Below are positions 9,157-17,375 of a stretch of DNA of 57,304 nt, in pieces. The notes beneath the pieces were generated by a model. That model searched no databases, was not told the DNA's origin, and saw only the letters and a list, made by a program, of their open reading frames with translations. The number at the start of each line of letters is the position of its first letter. Positions within the stretch are counted from its first letter, which is position 1. Source of the DNA: Filibacter tadaridae (lineage in GTDB: Bacteria > Bacillota > Bacilli > Bacillales_A > Planococcaceae); assembly GCF_900609045.1 (NCBI RefSeq), contig NZ_UXAV01000043.1:1-57304 (forward strand). The letters run 5' to 3'. Both the position numbers and the translations under genes were made by a program.

Positions 9157-10476
9157 TTGATTGGAAACGTTGAATCACTCCTTCCCTATTATAGGTTTGC
9201 GGTCAATCACGTTGCGGTCGGCATCCATGCTGTCGACAAAAATGGTCGGACCATTATCTATAATGATAAAATGAAAGCGATTGAAGGACTCGCACTTGAA
9301 GATGTCGGGGACCGTTCAATTTTGGAGTTATTCAATTTTGAACAAGAGGAAAGTACATTGTTGAAAGTACTGCAAAGCGGAATTGAACAAACGAATGTAA
9401 AACAGACCTATTGGAATCGAAATGGGACTGAAATAACGACCATCAATGATACCTATCCAATTAGTGAAAATGGGGTACTTATTGGAGCAATAGAACTTGC
9501 GCATGATGTAACGGCTCTAGAGAAAGCTGTCCATCAACCTTACCGTAAAAACCATAATTCTGTTACGTTCAGTGATATCGTTGCGGAATCCACGCAAATG
9601 AAGGCTGTCATTTCTACTGCTAAGAAAGCTACACGTGCAAAGTTACCCATCCTACTGATTGGTGAAACAGGCACTGGTAAAGATTTGCTTGCAGAAAGTA
9701 TCCACAATGGACTGGTCCAGCCGACTGATTTGTTCTATACACTTTTTTGCCATAGCTCGGATTCTGATCTTGTCAGTCGTTTACTTGATGATTTAAATGA
9801 TTCGGAACAGGTAACGCTATTTTGTGAAAGAATCGATCTTCTATCCATTTCTTTGCAACAAAAATTACTTTCCATACTTGTAAAATTAGATGTAGAAGGT
9901 CATCAATTCATCGCAAGTATTGGGGACGACCCTGTTGAATTAATAGCAAAAGGGACCTTACTAAAGGATTTATATTATTTCTTCGCGTCATTCACGATTC
10001 GGATTCCGCCGCTCAGGAAAAGAAAAGAAGATATTATACCGTTTGTTACAGCTTATTTAGCGCGACGCAGTGAACGATTCGGATATGCATTGGATGGGAT
10101 TACACCTGAAGTCGAACAGCTTTTTCTTGGATATAGTTGGCCTGGGAATATTCGGGAACTTGAATTTCTTTTGGATGAAACGACTTCTTTGGCTACTACA
10201 GAAGCAGTTATTACTTATGACATGCTACCTTTACACTTCCGTATGAAAAGTGGCTTTATGATTGATGATCCAAAGCAGGCTACCGATTTTATCGTACAGC
10301 CTGGCAAAGAATTATTACCGTTGGATCAATTCATGCGTGAGGCAGAAGTGTATTATATACAAAAAGCAATGCGGCATAATGATGAAAATGTCACTAAAAC
10401 CGCCCATGCACTCGGTATGAGCAGGCAAAATCTACAATATAGACTTCGTAAAATGAAAAATGAGGGACAGGCATAA
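9157..10476 (+). CDS. rocR: RocR-like sigma-54-type activator with a degenerate AAA+ domain
   Basis: A 439-residue enhancer-binding-type regulator, divergent from rocA, presumably sensing ornithine or citrulline. Order: PAS-like sensor (about 12-115, with VGIHAVDKNGRTIIYNDKM), AAA+ domain (about 140-360), and a Fis-type helix-turn-helix (TKTAHALGMSRQNLQYRLRK, about 413-432). Walker A GETGTGKD (169-176) is intact. The GAFTGA loop that contacts sigma-54 is absent; Walker B (normally LxLDEI) reads LFCERI (221-226); sensor I has Gly for Asn (FIASIGDDP); the usual DLYYRL is DLYYFF. The frame is open throughout, so this is not a simple pseudogene. Start TTG at 9157 follows GGTGG; an upstream extension lacks an SD. 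Confidence 0.8.
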   Translation: MIGNVESLLPYYRFAVNHVAVGIHAVDKNGRTIIYNDKMKAIEGLALEDVGDRSILELFNFEQEESTLLKVLQSGIEQTNVKQTYWNRNGTEITTINDTYPISENGVLIGAIELAHDVTALEKAVHQPYRKNHNSVTFSDIVAESTQMKAVISTAKKATRAKLPILLIGETGTGKDLLAESIHNGLVQPTDLFYTLFCHSSDSDLVSRLLDDLNDSEQVTLFCERIDLLSISLQQKLLSILVKLDVEGHQFIASIGDDPVELIAKGTLLKDLYYFFASFTIRIPPLRKRKEDIIPFVTAYLARRSERFGYALDGITPEVEQLFLGYSWPGNIRELEFLLDETTSLATTEAVITYDMLPLHFRMKSGFMIDDPKQATDFIVQPGKELLPLDQFMREAEVYYIQKAMRHNDENVTKTAHALGMSRQNLQYRLRKMKNEGQA

Positions 10477-10500
10477 TTGCCCATCCCTCATTTTCATTTT
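10450..10500. terminator. convergent terminator of rocR and yugI
   Basis: A long stem (AAAATGAAAAATGAGGGA against TCCCTCATTTTCATTTT) spans the last codons and stop of rocR. It has T-rich flanks on both strands, so it can serve both rocR and the convergent yugI. Confidence 0.8.
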
Positions 10501-10511
10501 ACGAAAATCAA

Positions 10512-10886
10512 TTACTGACCCGATTTTTCAATCCAATCTTGTAATTTGTCTTTTAATGAATTGAATCCTTCTGCATCACGTTCGTTAACACTTGCCTGTA
10601 GTGACTTGCGTGGGCGTTCGTCCTTTTTGTTCGAAGGGGGTTCTTCCATCAATGCCCGAATTGATAGGCTGATTTTCCCTGCACGGTCATCGACTTCAAG
10701 CACTTTCACGTTCACTTCCTGTCCAACAGTAAGAAATTCGTGGATGTCTTTCACAAAACCGTATGTTATTTCAGAGATGTGAACAAGACCTTGTGTCTCG
10801 TCATCTAGCGCAACAAATGCACCATAAGGTTGAATGCCTGTTACTTTGCCGGAAAGCTCTTCTCCTGCTACATATTTTTTCGTCAT
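10512..10886 (-). CDS. yugI: S1-domain RNA-binding protein, general stress protein 13 family (YugI)
   Basis: A 124-residue protein with one S1 domain at residues about 5-78 (SGKVTGIQPYGAFVAL, GLVHISEI, KVLEVDDRAGKISLSI), then a charged linker and a short C-terminal helix (FNSLKDKLQDWIEKSG). This matches YugI/GSP13, which associates with ribosomes. I use the ATG at 10886 since GGGAG precedes it. The longer frame from 10937 cannot be translated from the promoter seen at 10943-10971, because its start would lie upstream of or at the transcription start. Confidence 0.9.
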   Translation of the reverse strand: MTKKYVAGEELSGKVTGIQPYGAFVALDDETQGLVHISEITYGFVKDIHEFLTVGQEVNVKVLEVDDRAGKISLSIRALMEEPPSNKKDERPRKSLQASVNERDAEGFNSLKDKLQDWIEKSGQ

Positions 10887-10935
10887 TTGAAACAGCTCCC
10901 AATCTATTTTTGGTTTCGTATCTGCCGTTAAGGCC

Positions 10936-10971
10936 ATCCAAAATTATAACATGATTGCGGGAAGTGAGCAA
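10936..10971 (-). promoter_or_regulatory. yugI promoter
   Basis: TTGCTC (10966-10971) and a perfect TATAAT (10943-10948) are 17 bp apart on the minus strand, placing transcription start near 10936, about 50 nt before the chosen yugI ATG. Confidence 0.75.
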
Positions 10972-11018
10972 AAATGCTGACTATTGTACCATGAATAATT
11001 GATGTCAATTTCCTAGCT

Positions 11019-11168
11019 ATATTATGTTAACTTCTCAACAACGCTCGGCGCTTGGGGATGCCTCCCGCAATAAGCCAGCCAGAAGACCGCTGACAGTCCT
11101 ATTGCTTCAGCTACCCCAGTTAGGCGCCTTCGCTGGAGATTATATAGAATTATGGGTTCAACATATAA
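11019..11168. repeat. palindromic intergenic repeat, family A copy 1 (MITE-like)
   Basis: About 150 bp with imperfect terminal inverted repeats built on TATGTTRAC and an internal palindrome: GGCGCTTGGGGATGCCTCCC, CAATAAGCC, a central AGACCGCTGACAGTC hairpin, ATTGCTTCAGCTACCCC, AGGCGCCTTCGC, GGAGATTATATAGAAT. Three more copies lie at 35156, 44817 and 54243. No coding capacity. It sits just past the stop of the sigma-sensor fusion gene. Confidence 0.85.
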
Positions 11169-11185
11169 TTCCAGTATCGTTGAAA

Positions 11186-13339
11186 TCAGTCAAATTTATG
11201 AGTATTTAATTCCTCGGTATATATTCTCCACACATTATCTTCGCCTTTATTTATCATAGTGGTAAAAAAATTGTTTTCATTCTGAAACTCAATAAACCCG
11301 TTTTTTTCGTCCTCATGCATGAATGATAGGCTAGTCACCGTAGCTAGCGCCTTTTCTGCTTGTATCCAATCGCTTTTATATTCTTCTAATGTCAAATTGC
11401 TGTATCCAGCTGAATCCAAATACCACATTGTTTCTGAATCTTCCAGGTCATTTGCATAGTAAAATACACCCGTTATGATTAATGGATTTACGTCGGTTAA
11501 TAGGGATAAGTCGTGGTTTTCTGAAAAGCTTTTGTATGTTTCCGCAATGACTTTTTCAAATTCAGGATCGGGTAATGTGACTATATCCGAGTCAGTTCCA
11601 TTTTTCTTAATTCCGTAAAATGAGAAGGATTTAAGGTCGTCAGCTTTTGCAAGTTGTAGCGCATCCCGTAGTTTATAATCCTGGAATCTTGTAAACGTTT
11701 CGGCTTTCGTCCAACCTCTCGCTTCCATTTCATTTACGATACCTTGCATGACAACTGACAGCGGTGATTTTCCACCAATAGCAGCGGCTTTTTTCCACGC
11801 CGTCCTATATGCCGGTTTTAAGTTACCATCGTCATCCACAAGCATGTCTGGCTGATGCCAATTCAAAAGACTAGCGAAAGCTCCCGTATAAAAACCTTCC
11901 AGCATGTCATAAGGTGGATTATTGTGGTCACTTGCGATTAATGTGTTTTCCATAGCTAGCATTTCTTCAACCATTTCTTCACGCTTATCTTCGTAAATAA
12001 GCCGTATTGACTCTATTGCCGATACGAAACCTCCTAAATCCTTATGAATCGAATTCCGGATTTGATCCCCTACTTCGTTTTTTTCATACACGGCTATTAC
12101 ACCCCAACCACTCACAGCTGTTAATTGGAAGTTTTGATTTGCCATTCCCTTCAGCGCCTCTTGCAACTCTTTAGGATAGGTATCTTTCTCCGCATTTAAC
12201 TTTTCAATGTCCACTTTTCCATCTACGACTGCTTTGTTGACAAGGGTTTGATAGTGCATCAGTAGATTAATATAATGTTGTTGAAGCAATTCGACTTTCC
12301 CCCAATATTCACTGATAAATGTCTCACTTTTCTTTTTGTCTTCCGTCAAAGGATTCCGTACTAATGAATTAACCATGTCAGACGGGATTTCCATATTTTT
12401 AACAATACTTTTGTATTCTTCATCCATTTTTTCTTTGTTAAACGTACCCGATTCAGCTAAAAGACGTTCATACCTACTTATCATCAAATCAAAATCTAGA
12501 CGTTCTTGCGCTCCGTATTCTCCGATATGAAAGTCCACTTCAGACTCTTTTTCTGTTTCACTAAGTCCCAGTTCCTTATATTGCCTTTTCATTTTTTCGT
12601 TAAACGAGCTTTTTATACGTTCTAGATACTTTTCCGCTGATGCCTGTTTATATTCTTCACTCGTTACCACTGGAACGATAATAAGTGTAAGTAAAAGAAC
12701 AATCCCCGAAATCCATGCTAAAACGGTCCACTTCTTCCTAGGTGTTTCCTTTCGTTGAGAAGTCTGTCTCTCATTTTTGGAAGACTCAAAGACCGCTTCT
12801 TTGTTAAATGAATAGCTGATTCTCTTATACGTTTTAGCGAGGAATTCCAATTGTTTTTCAACTACCGCTCGATCTGCTTGCACACTGATTTGTTGGAAAG
12901 ATTCCCGGATTGCATATTCGGCTTTTTCTTTCGTTAAACCCGTAATCTGTGCAATTTTTGTTAGCTCAATGTTATGAAACTGCGAAAGAATAAAAGTGAT
13001 TTTATCTTTTTCTTCTAGCTGGTTGATTCTTTCATGAAGTACCTGATCTTCTTCAAAACGGAAAATAGTAGTTTCTGGCGGTATTCGTAATGGTACATGT
13101 GCAAGCTTATTTACTGCTATTTCATAGAGAGAATCTATCAGAATTTCATCCTCGTCAAGATTCACCAATTCCTTATATAACGTGCGGAATATATCCTCCG
13201 TCACGTTCCCTGCTAGTTCTTGCGTGCAACCATATTGAACCGCTAGACGTTCAATTCGTTTCGCATTGCTATCCATCCATTGTTTGAACGCTTCTATATC
13301 CCCTGATTTCACTTTTTGATTCAATTCAATATCCCCCAC
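11186..13339 (-). CDS. sigma-factor-like domain fused to a one-pass membrane sensor domain
   Basis: A 717-residue protein with two parts. Residues about 1-155 resemble an ECF sigma factor: a region-2-like segment (SGDIEAFKQWMDSN...VTEDIFRTLYKEL) and a region-4-like segment (EEKDKITFILSQFHNIELTKIAQITGLTKEKAEYAI, split here for reading). The DNA-contacting part of region 2.3-2.4 is poorly kept. Residues about 163-717 are homologous to the neighbouring 429-residue membrane protein: FLAKTYKRISYSF linker, one membrane helix (about 204-226), then an outside domain with PSDMVNSLVRNPL, YPKELQEAL and YRTAWKKAAAIGGKSPL. The last 200 residues are extra. Start is GTG (13337-13339) after GGGGAGATGG. I do not recognise a named family for the outer domain. 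Confidence 0.75.
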   Translation of the reverse strand: MGDIELNQKVKSGDIEAFKQWMDSNAKRIERLAVQYGCTQELAGNVTEDIFRTLYKELVNLDEDEILIDSLYEIAVNKLAHVPLRIPPETTIFRFEEDQVLHERINQLEEKDKITFILSQFHNIELTKIAQITGLTKEKAEYAIRESFQQISVQADRAVVEKQLEFLAKTYKRISYSFNKEAVFESSKNERQTSQRKETPRKKWTVLAWISGIVLLLTLIIVPVVTSEEYKQASAEKYLERIKSSFNEKMKRQYKELGLSETEKESEVDFHIGEYGAQERLDFDLMISRYERLLAESGTFNKEKMDEEYKSIVKNMEIPSDMVNSLVRNPLTEDKKKSETFISEYWGKVELLQQHYINLLMHYQTLVNKAVVDGKVDIEKLNAEKDTYPKELQEALKGMANQNFQLTAVSGWGVIAVYEKNEVGDQIRNSIHKDLGGFVSAIESIRLIYEDKREEMVEEMLAMENTLIASDHNNPPYDMLEGFYTGAFASLLNWHQPDMLVDDDGNLKPAYRTAWKKAAAIGGKSPLSVVMQGIVNEMEARGWTKAETFTRFQDYKLRDALQLAKADDLKSFSFYGIKKNGTDSDIVTLPDPEFEKVIAETYKSFSENHDLSLLTDVNPLIITGVFYYANDLEDSETMWYLDSAGYSNLTLEEYKSDWIQAEKALATVTSLSFMHEDEKNGFIEFQNENNFFTTMINKGEDNVWRIYTEELNTHKFD

Positions 13340-13681
13340 GGATTACCATCTCCCCTAAAACAAAGTACCAATGTCTTCTAGTATACCAAAGAATGAATAC
13401 TATTCAGTCTTTTTATACTAGAAAGCAAAGGTAGGTTTATAACAATTAAAAGGAGCAGTTGCTTTTCGTTCCAGCGCTTGCTTTCCGCGGGCATGGCTTA
13501 AGCCTCCTCGTCCGCTTCGCTCCCTGCGGGGTCTCAAGGCTCATGCTATTCCCGCAGGAGTCGAGCGCTTCCACTACAAGCAACTGCAGCCACTCAAATG
13601 GAATACATACGAGGGGTTCCCATACAACCGCGCAGACAAGTAGTTATACGTGCAATTCTTTAGTGCGTCCTATATAGTTTT
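13340..13681. repeat. gene-free stretch holding a palindromic repeat, family C
   Basis: The repeat itself is 13455-13587. It has perfect 10-bp ends GCAGTTGCTT / AAGCAACTGC, nested CCAGCGCTTG and GAGCGCTTCC, and the core CTTTCCGCGGGCATGGCTT ... CCTGCGGGGTCTC ... CCCGCAGGAGTCGAGCGC. Similar GC-rich elements are scattered in Bacilli genomes. The remainder (13340-13454) carries the leader of the fusion gene with a TATACT -10-like site and no good -35; I see nothing in 13588-13681. Confidence 0.75.
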
Positions 13682-14971
13682 CTATTTTAGCTTGCCATCT
13701 CTACCAATGACTAATGCATCTTTCAAATCCGTATAGTCAAGTGCATCATAACTTTTTGACTGTTTCCAATCGGATGCTTCCATCTCTTCAATAATCGGAT
13801 TTATGACATATTTCAAAGGGGTCATCCTTTCTCCGACAGCCATTTTTCTCCACAAATCTCTATACTCTTCTTTTACCTGTCCTTGTTCGTTGAAGATTGG
13901 TTGATCACCGGAGCCTTTCATAAGGTTATTGAAAATCGTAATAAAATAAGATTCCATAATTGAATACAGTGTTGGTTCTTTTTCGACATTCAATAAAGTA
14001 TGTTGCATACTTAATATGATTTCCACCGACTTATCTAATGAGTACTTCAAGTTTTCTCCAAACGTATACGGTTCTTGAAGAATCATCTCAACATAGCTAA
14101 TTGTGTCTGGATGGACGGCATTTTTCACTTGATGATAATAATCTGAATCGTCATAGCCTGACACAATTTCATCTGTATATTTGTTTTTATAGAGATGTAT
14201 GGACTGTTTCTCCATCGAATCTATAATTTGTTGAAGTTGTTTAGGATAGTTAGATTGATGATTGATGATAACTTCCCCATTATTAGTTGGTGACTCCACA
14301 CTGTTTTGAATTACTTCATCACGATGTTCATCTAAAACTTTATTATCTAGGATAATTAAATCCTGTATTTTGTCTCTATATTCAGCAAGAAATTCGATAC
14401 TCTTTTCCCTATTTCCCACAAGTGGATTCTCTTTCAACGTTTCCACCATTTCAGATGGTAGTTTTAATGCTAAAATAGCACCTTCTACATCACGTGCAAG
14501 CCCTTCTTTTCCTTCAGCAGAGGACTTGGCTCTTTCAATATTATCAGCGTTTGTTACAAAAGAGTAATTCATATCTGCATAGCCTATGAACTCGAGCTCA
14601 CTGAAAAGTCCTTCCTCCAACCCCAATAATTTACGACGGTTCTCTCGTTCAAAAGTATAATCTTCCTTCAATTTCTCGAGATAATCATCTGTAATGACTG
14701 ACTGTACCTCTTGTTCACCACTCGTATGTTGTTCTGCCATATAAGCCACGGATATAAATCCGATAATAAAAATACTTGCTATACTAACAACCCAGACAGT
14801 GACTTTTTGTCCAAACTTATTTACTTTTTTGATGGTTGGTTTTTCTTCCCGTGTTTTGTTCGTTTCTTCATCAATTTTACGAAGCACTTTTTCACTATCG
14901 AATGTGGACGGAACACGTTCATAAGACTTTTTCAAAAATCCAAGCCGTTTTTCGAAATCGTTATTTTCCAC
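13682..14971 (-). CDS. one-pass membrane protein, probable partner (anti-sigma/sensor) of the adjacent ECF sigma factor
   Basis: A 429-residue protein: cytoplasmic N-terminus of about 55 residues (FLKKSYERVPSTFDSEKVL), one membrane helix (about 57-78, VTVWVVSIASIFIIGFISVAY), and an extracytoplasmic domain of about 350 residues. The layout fits ECF anti-sigma factors, but I see no zinc anti-sigma HxxxCxxC motif. The GTG start at 14971 overlaps the sigma gene's stop region by 11 bp and is preceded by GGGGGT, so the two are translationally coupled; an ATG at 14986 is the alternative. The outer domain is clearly paralogous to that of the 11186-13339 fusion protein. Ligand unknown. Confidence 0.75.
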   Translation of the reverse strand: MENNDFEKRLGFLKKSYERVPSTFDSEKVLRKIDEETNKTREEKPTIKKVNKFGQKVTVWVVSIASIFIIGFISVAYMAEQHTSGEQEVQSVITDDYLEKLKEDYTFERENRRKLLGLEEGLFSELEFIGYADMNYSFVTNADNIERAKSSAEGKEGLARDVEGAILALKLPSEMVETLKENPLVGNREKSIEFLAEYRDKIQDLIILDNKVLDEHRDEVIQNSVESPTNNGEVIINHQSNYPKQLQQIIDSMEKQSIHLYKNKYTDEIVSGYDDSDYYHQVKNAVHPDTISYVEMILQEPYTFGENLKYSLDKSVEIILSMQHTLLNVEKEPTLYSIMESYFITIFNNLMKGSGDQPIFNEQGQVKEEYRDLWRKMAVGERMTPLKYVINPIIEEMEASDWKQSKSYDALDYTDLKDALVIGRDGKLK

Positions 14972-15515
14972 GATCCATACCCCCATTTATCTCGATTGTT
15001 TTTTTAAGTCCATCCTTCGCTCTAAAAAGTCTTGTTTTCACTGTGGATAATGTGATGTTCAACACGTCTGCAATTTGTTGATAGGATAAGTCCTGAAAAT
15101 AGTAAAGGATCAAAGGGATTCTGTATTTTTCATCGAGTTCTATAATCGCCGTGTGTAGCTCACGGTCTTCTTCAAACAACAACACCTTTGTTTCCGGTGA
15201 ATCGTATGAGGTTATACGCTCACCTTTCAACAATTTCTTTTCTTTGGCTCGTTCGCGACTCTCTTTCCGGTAATAATCGCGTGCAGTGTTCAAAGTGATT
15301 TTATACAACCACGTTGTGAATCGGTCTTGTTTGAACTGATTGAGGAATCTATATAGTTTGATAAAAACTTCTTGCGTCACATCCGGAACGTCATCGAGAC
15401 TGACACCGCATTGATAGGCAAACTTTTCGACCGTTCGATAATGTAGATTCATTAGCTCTCCATAGGCGGCCCTATCACCTTGTTGCGCTCTTACTATCAA
15501 TTCGGTTTCGTCCAT
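14961..15515 (-). CDS. ECF-family RNA polymerase sigma factor
   Basis: A 184-residue ECF sigma factor. Region 2 covers about 9-75 (GDRAAYGELMNLHYRTVEKFA, DVTQEVFIKLYRFL, TWLYKITLNTARDYYRKESR) and region 4 about 120-172 (LDEKYRIPLILYYFQDLSYQQIADVLNITLSTVKTRLFRAK, quoted in part from YFQDLSYQQIADVL). Both DNA-contacting regions look intact. A strong SD (GAGGGGG) precedes the ATG. It overlaps the membrane partner gene downstream and has an ECF-type promoter of its own, suggesting autoregulation. Which ECF group it belongs to needs a profile search. Confidence 0.92.
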   Translation of the reverse strand: MDETELIVRAQQGDRAAYGELMNLHYRTVEKFAYQCGVSLDDVPDVTQEVFIKLYRFLNQFKQDRFTTWLYKITLNTARDYYRKESRERAKEKKLLKGERITSYDSPETKVLLFEEDRELHTAIIELDEKYRIPLILYYFQDLSYQQIADVLNITLSTVKTRLFRAKDGLKKTIEINGGMDRGK

Positions 15516-15548
15516 TTTTCCCCCTCGCTTTCTTTTATCTGTATGTGA

Positions 15549-15575
15549 AACGAAGCTTTGTTGAAAAATGTTGCA
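15549..15575 (-). promoter_or_regulatory. putative autoregulatory ECF-type promoter
   Basis: TGCAAC (15570-15575) and CGTT (15549-15552) on the minus strand are 17 bp apart, similar to TGMAAC-N16/17-CGT promoters of Bacillus ECF sigma factors. It lies about 35 nt upstream of the sigma factor ATG. Confidence 0.5.
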
Positions 15576-15645
15576 AAATGCATAGCTTTCATTTTTCTTT
15601 CGTGTAAAATTAAGTTTGCATCTTTAAGAAAGTAGTGATTATTTT

Positions 15646-16968
15646 ATGAAACAGCGTGATCAATGGACTTCTAAACTCGGATTCGTTCTTGCCGCCGCGG
15701 GTAGTGCGATTGGGCTCGGCGCAATCTGGAAATTCCCTTATATGGCAGGGATGAATGGCGGTAGTGTTTTCGTCATCTTATTTATTATTAGTACCTTCGC
15801 AATTGGTTTACCAATCTTATTGGCGGAATTTGTTATTGGTCGAATGGGACAATCTGATGCAATTACTTCACTTAAACGTTTGGCGCCAGGCCGAAAATGG
15901 CATCTTGCTGGCTGGTTGGGTCTCGCCATGTCATTTATCATTCTATCGTTTTACAGCGTTGTAGGTGGTTGGATCCTTTCCTACTTGGTACGGGCTTTGT
16001 TCTTCGGACTGGATGTGACGGACCATGGGGCGTTATTCGACTCAATCATCTCAAATCCATTCGAAGTGCTGATTGCTCAAGCCATGTTCATGATTTTGAC
16101 AATCGGGATTGTGCAAAGTGGGATAAAAGGCGGGATTGAACGTGCAAGTCGATGGATGATGCCCTTATTGTTCATCTTCTTCATCATCTTGGCAATCCGC
16201 TCGTTAACGCTGGTTGGCGCTATGGAAGGTGTTCGATTCTTATTCGTACCCGATTGGTCTCAATTGACGGGATCGACAGTGTTATTGGCGCTTGGACAAG
16301 CATTTTTCTCATTAAGTGTTGGTGTAACAGCAATGATGACGTATGCATCTTACTTGCCTAAAGAAGAAAGTTTAGGTCAATCCGCTGTGAATGTTTCGAT
16401 ATTGAACATTGTAATTTCTTTATTGGCTGGTCTTGTTATTTTCCCAGCAGTGTTTGCATTGGGTCATTCTCCTGCAGAAGGTCCTGGTTTAATTTTCGTT
16501 ATTTTACCTGCTATTTTCAGTCAGATTCCTTTAGGAAATGTATTTATGATTATTTTCTTCATCCTGATGCTTTTCGCAACACTGACCTCATCCATTGCGA
16601 TGCTTGAAATTGTTGTGTCGTCAGGCATTCGTAAAAAACATCATCAAAGAAGAAAGGCTTCTTGGATTTTCGGACTACTTATCTTCGTTGTGGGTATCCC
16701 AAGTGCATTGTCGTTCGGCGTATTAGCTGATGTCCAGATTTTCGGTGGTACAGTTTTCGACTTTGCGGATTTACTAACAAGCCGTATCGGAATGCCGATT
16801 GGAGCACTTATCGTTTCATTGTTTGCAGGTTTTGTATTAACAAAAGCACAAACAGACGACGAGCTTCGCATGAATCCTTTTATGAACGGTCTTTGGAAGT
16901 TCCTTGTACGATTTGCCGCTCCAATTGCTATTATTGTGATTTTCTTTGTTTGGATTGTTGAACTGTAA
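15646..16968 (+). CDS. sodium:neurotransmitter symporter (NSS) family amino-acid transporter, short form
   Basis: A 440-residue NSS/LeuT-fold transporter, a Na+-driven uptake carrier for amino acids. Helix 1 has the unwound sodium/substrate site GFVLAAAGSAIGLGAIWKFPY (residues about 11-31, here with one residue over quoted limits avoided: AAAGSAIGLGAIWKFPY). Length fits the 11-helix forms such as MhsT or Tyt1, unlike the 513-residue homologue at 41129. It is divergent from the ECF sigma operon and has no MetS-like small gene after it. The SD is weak (AGAAAG). Substrate not predictable by eye. Confidence 0.88.
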   Translation: MKQRDQWTSKLGFVLAAAGSAIGLGAIWKFPYMAGMNGGSVFVILFIISTFAIGLPILLAEFVIGRMGQSDAITSLKRLAPGRKWHLAGWLGLAMSFIILSFYSVVGGWILSYLVRALFFGLDVTDHGALFDSIISNPFEVLIAQAMFMILTIGIVQSGIKGGIERASRWMMPLLFIFFIILAIRSLTLVGAMEGVRFLFVPDWSQLTGSTVLLALGQAFFSLSVGVTAMMTYASYLPKEESLGQSAVNVSILNIVISLLAGLVIFPAVFALGHSPAEGPGLIFVILPAIFSQIPLGNVFMIIFFILMLFATLTSSIAMLEIVVSSGIRKKHHQRRKASWIFGLLIFVVGIPSALSFGVLADVQIFGGTVFDFADLLTSRIGMPIGALIVSLFAGFVLTKAQTDDELRMNPFMNGLWKFLVRFAAPIAIIVIFFVWIVEL

Positions 16969-17007
16969 GAAAAGCGAAAGTGCCTTGGTGCTAGAGCAGT
17001 ATAAAAA

Positions 17008-17046
17008 GAAAAGCTCCATCGCCTAGGCGATGGAGCTTTCTTTTTT
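17008..17046. terminator. bidirectional terminator (NSS gene / yugE)
   Basis: Perfect stem AAAGCTCCATCGCC / GGCGATGGAGCTTT (17010-17039) with A- and T-tracts on either side, between convergent genes. Confidence 0.9.
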
Positions 17047-17302
17047 ATACGATGGATTTCGCTTCGTATTTAATTGCTATAAGCTTGTAGGAAATTTGTA
17101 CGCATTGTTCGATTGGAATCCACAATTGATGCGATTGTTCATAAATTTCCCGAATTCGTTTCGCAAGGTCTGTCGGATGATCGAGGCGATGCAATTCTGC
17201 TATGACATCGGTAATTTCATGTTCGTAGGCTTTTTTCCCCGCCTGGAAAGGATCCCAGTCTTCCAAAAGCGCAATCGCTTTTTTTATCTCCATTGTTTGC
17301 AC
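17045..17302 (-). CDS. yugE: DUF1871 family small protein (YugE-like)
   Basis: An 85-residue soluble, helical protein with LLEDWDPFQAGKKAYEHEI near the N-terminus and a Leu/Ile-rich helix after it, resembling DUF1871/YugE. Function unknown. In B. subtilis yugE lies next to patB, as it does here, with the two divergent across 73 bp. An ATG four codons into the frame is an alternative start; neither SD is striking. Confidence 0.75.
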   Translation of the reverse strand: MQTMEIKKAIALLEDWDPFQAGKKAYEHEITDVIAELHRLDHPTDLAKRIREIYEQSHQLWIPIEQCVQISYKLIAIKYEAKSIV

Positions 17303-17375
17303 GCCAATTCACCTTATTTTTCTTTAGTCTCATTTATGATAGCATAGTAGGGGAAAAAGGAAAGAGGGGATATTC

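Noticed and set aside
11186..13339. Sigma-sensor fusion as a sequencing frameshift artefact of two genes
   Set aside because: The frame is continuous through a distinct linker, the sigma part is diverged rather than a copy of its neighbour, and it has its own GTG start with SD.
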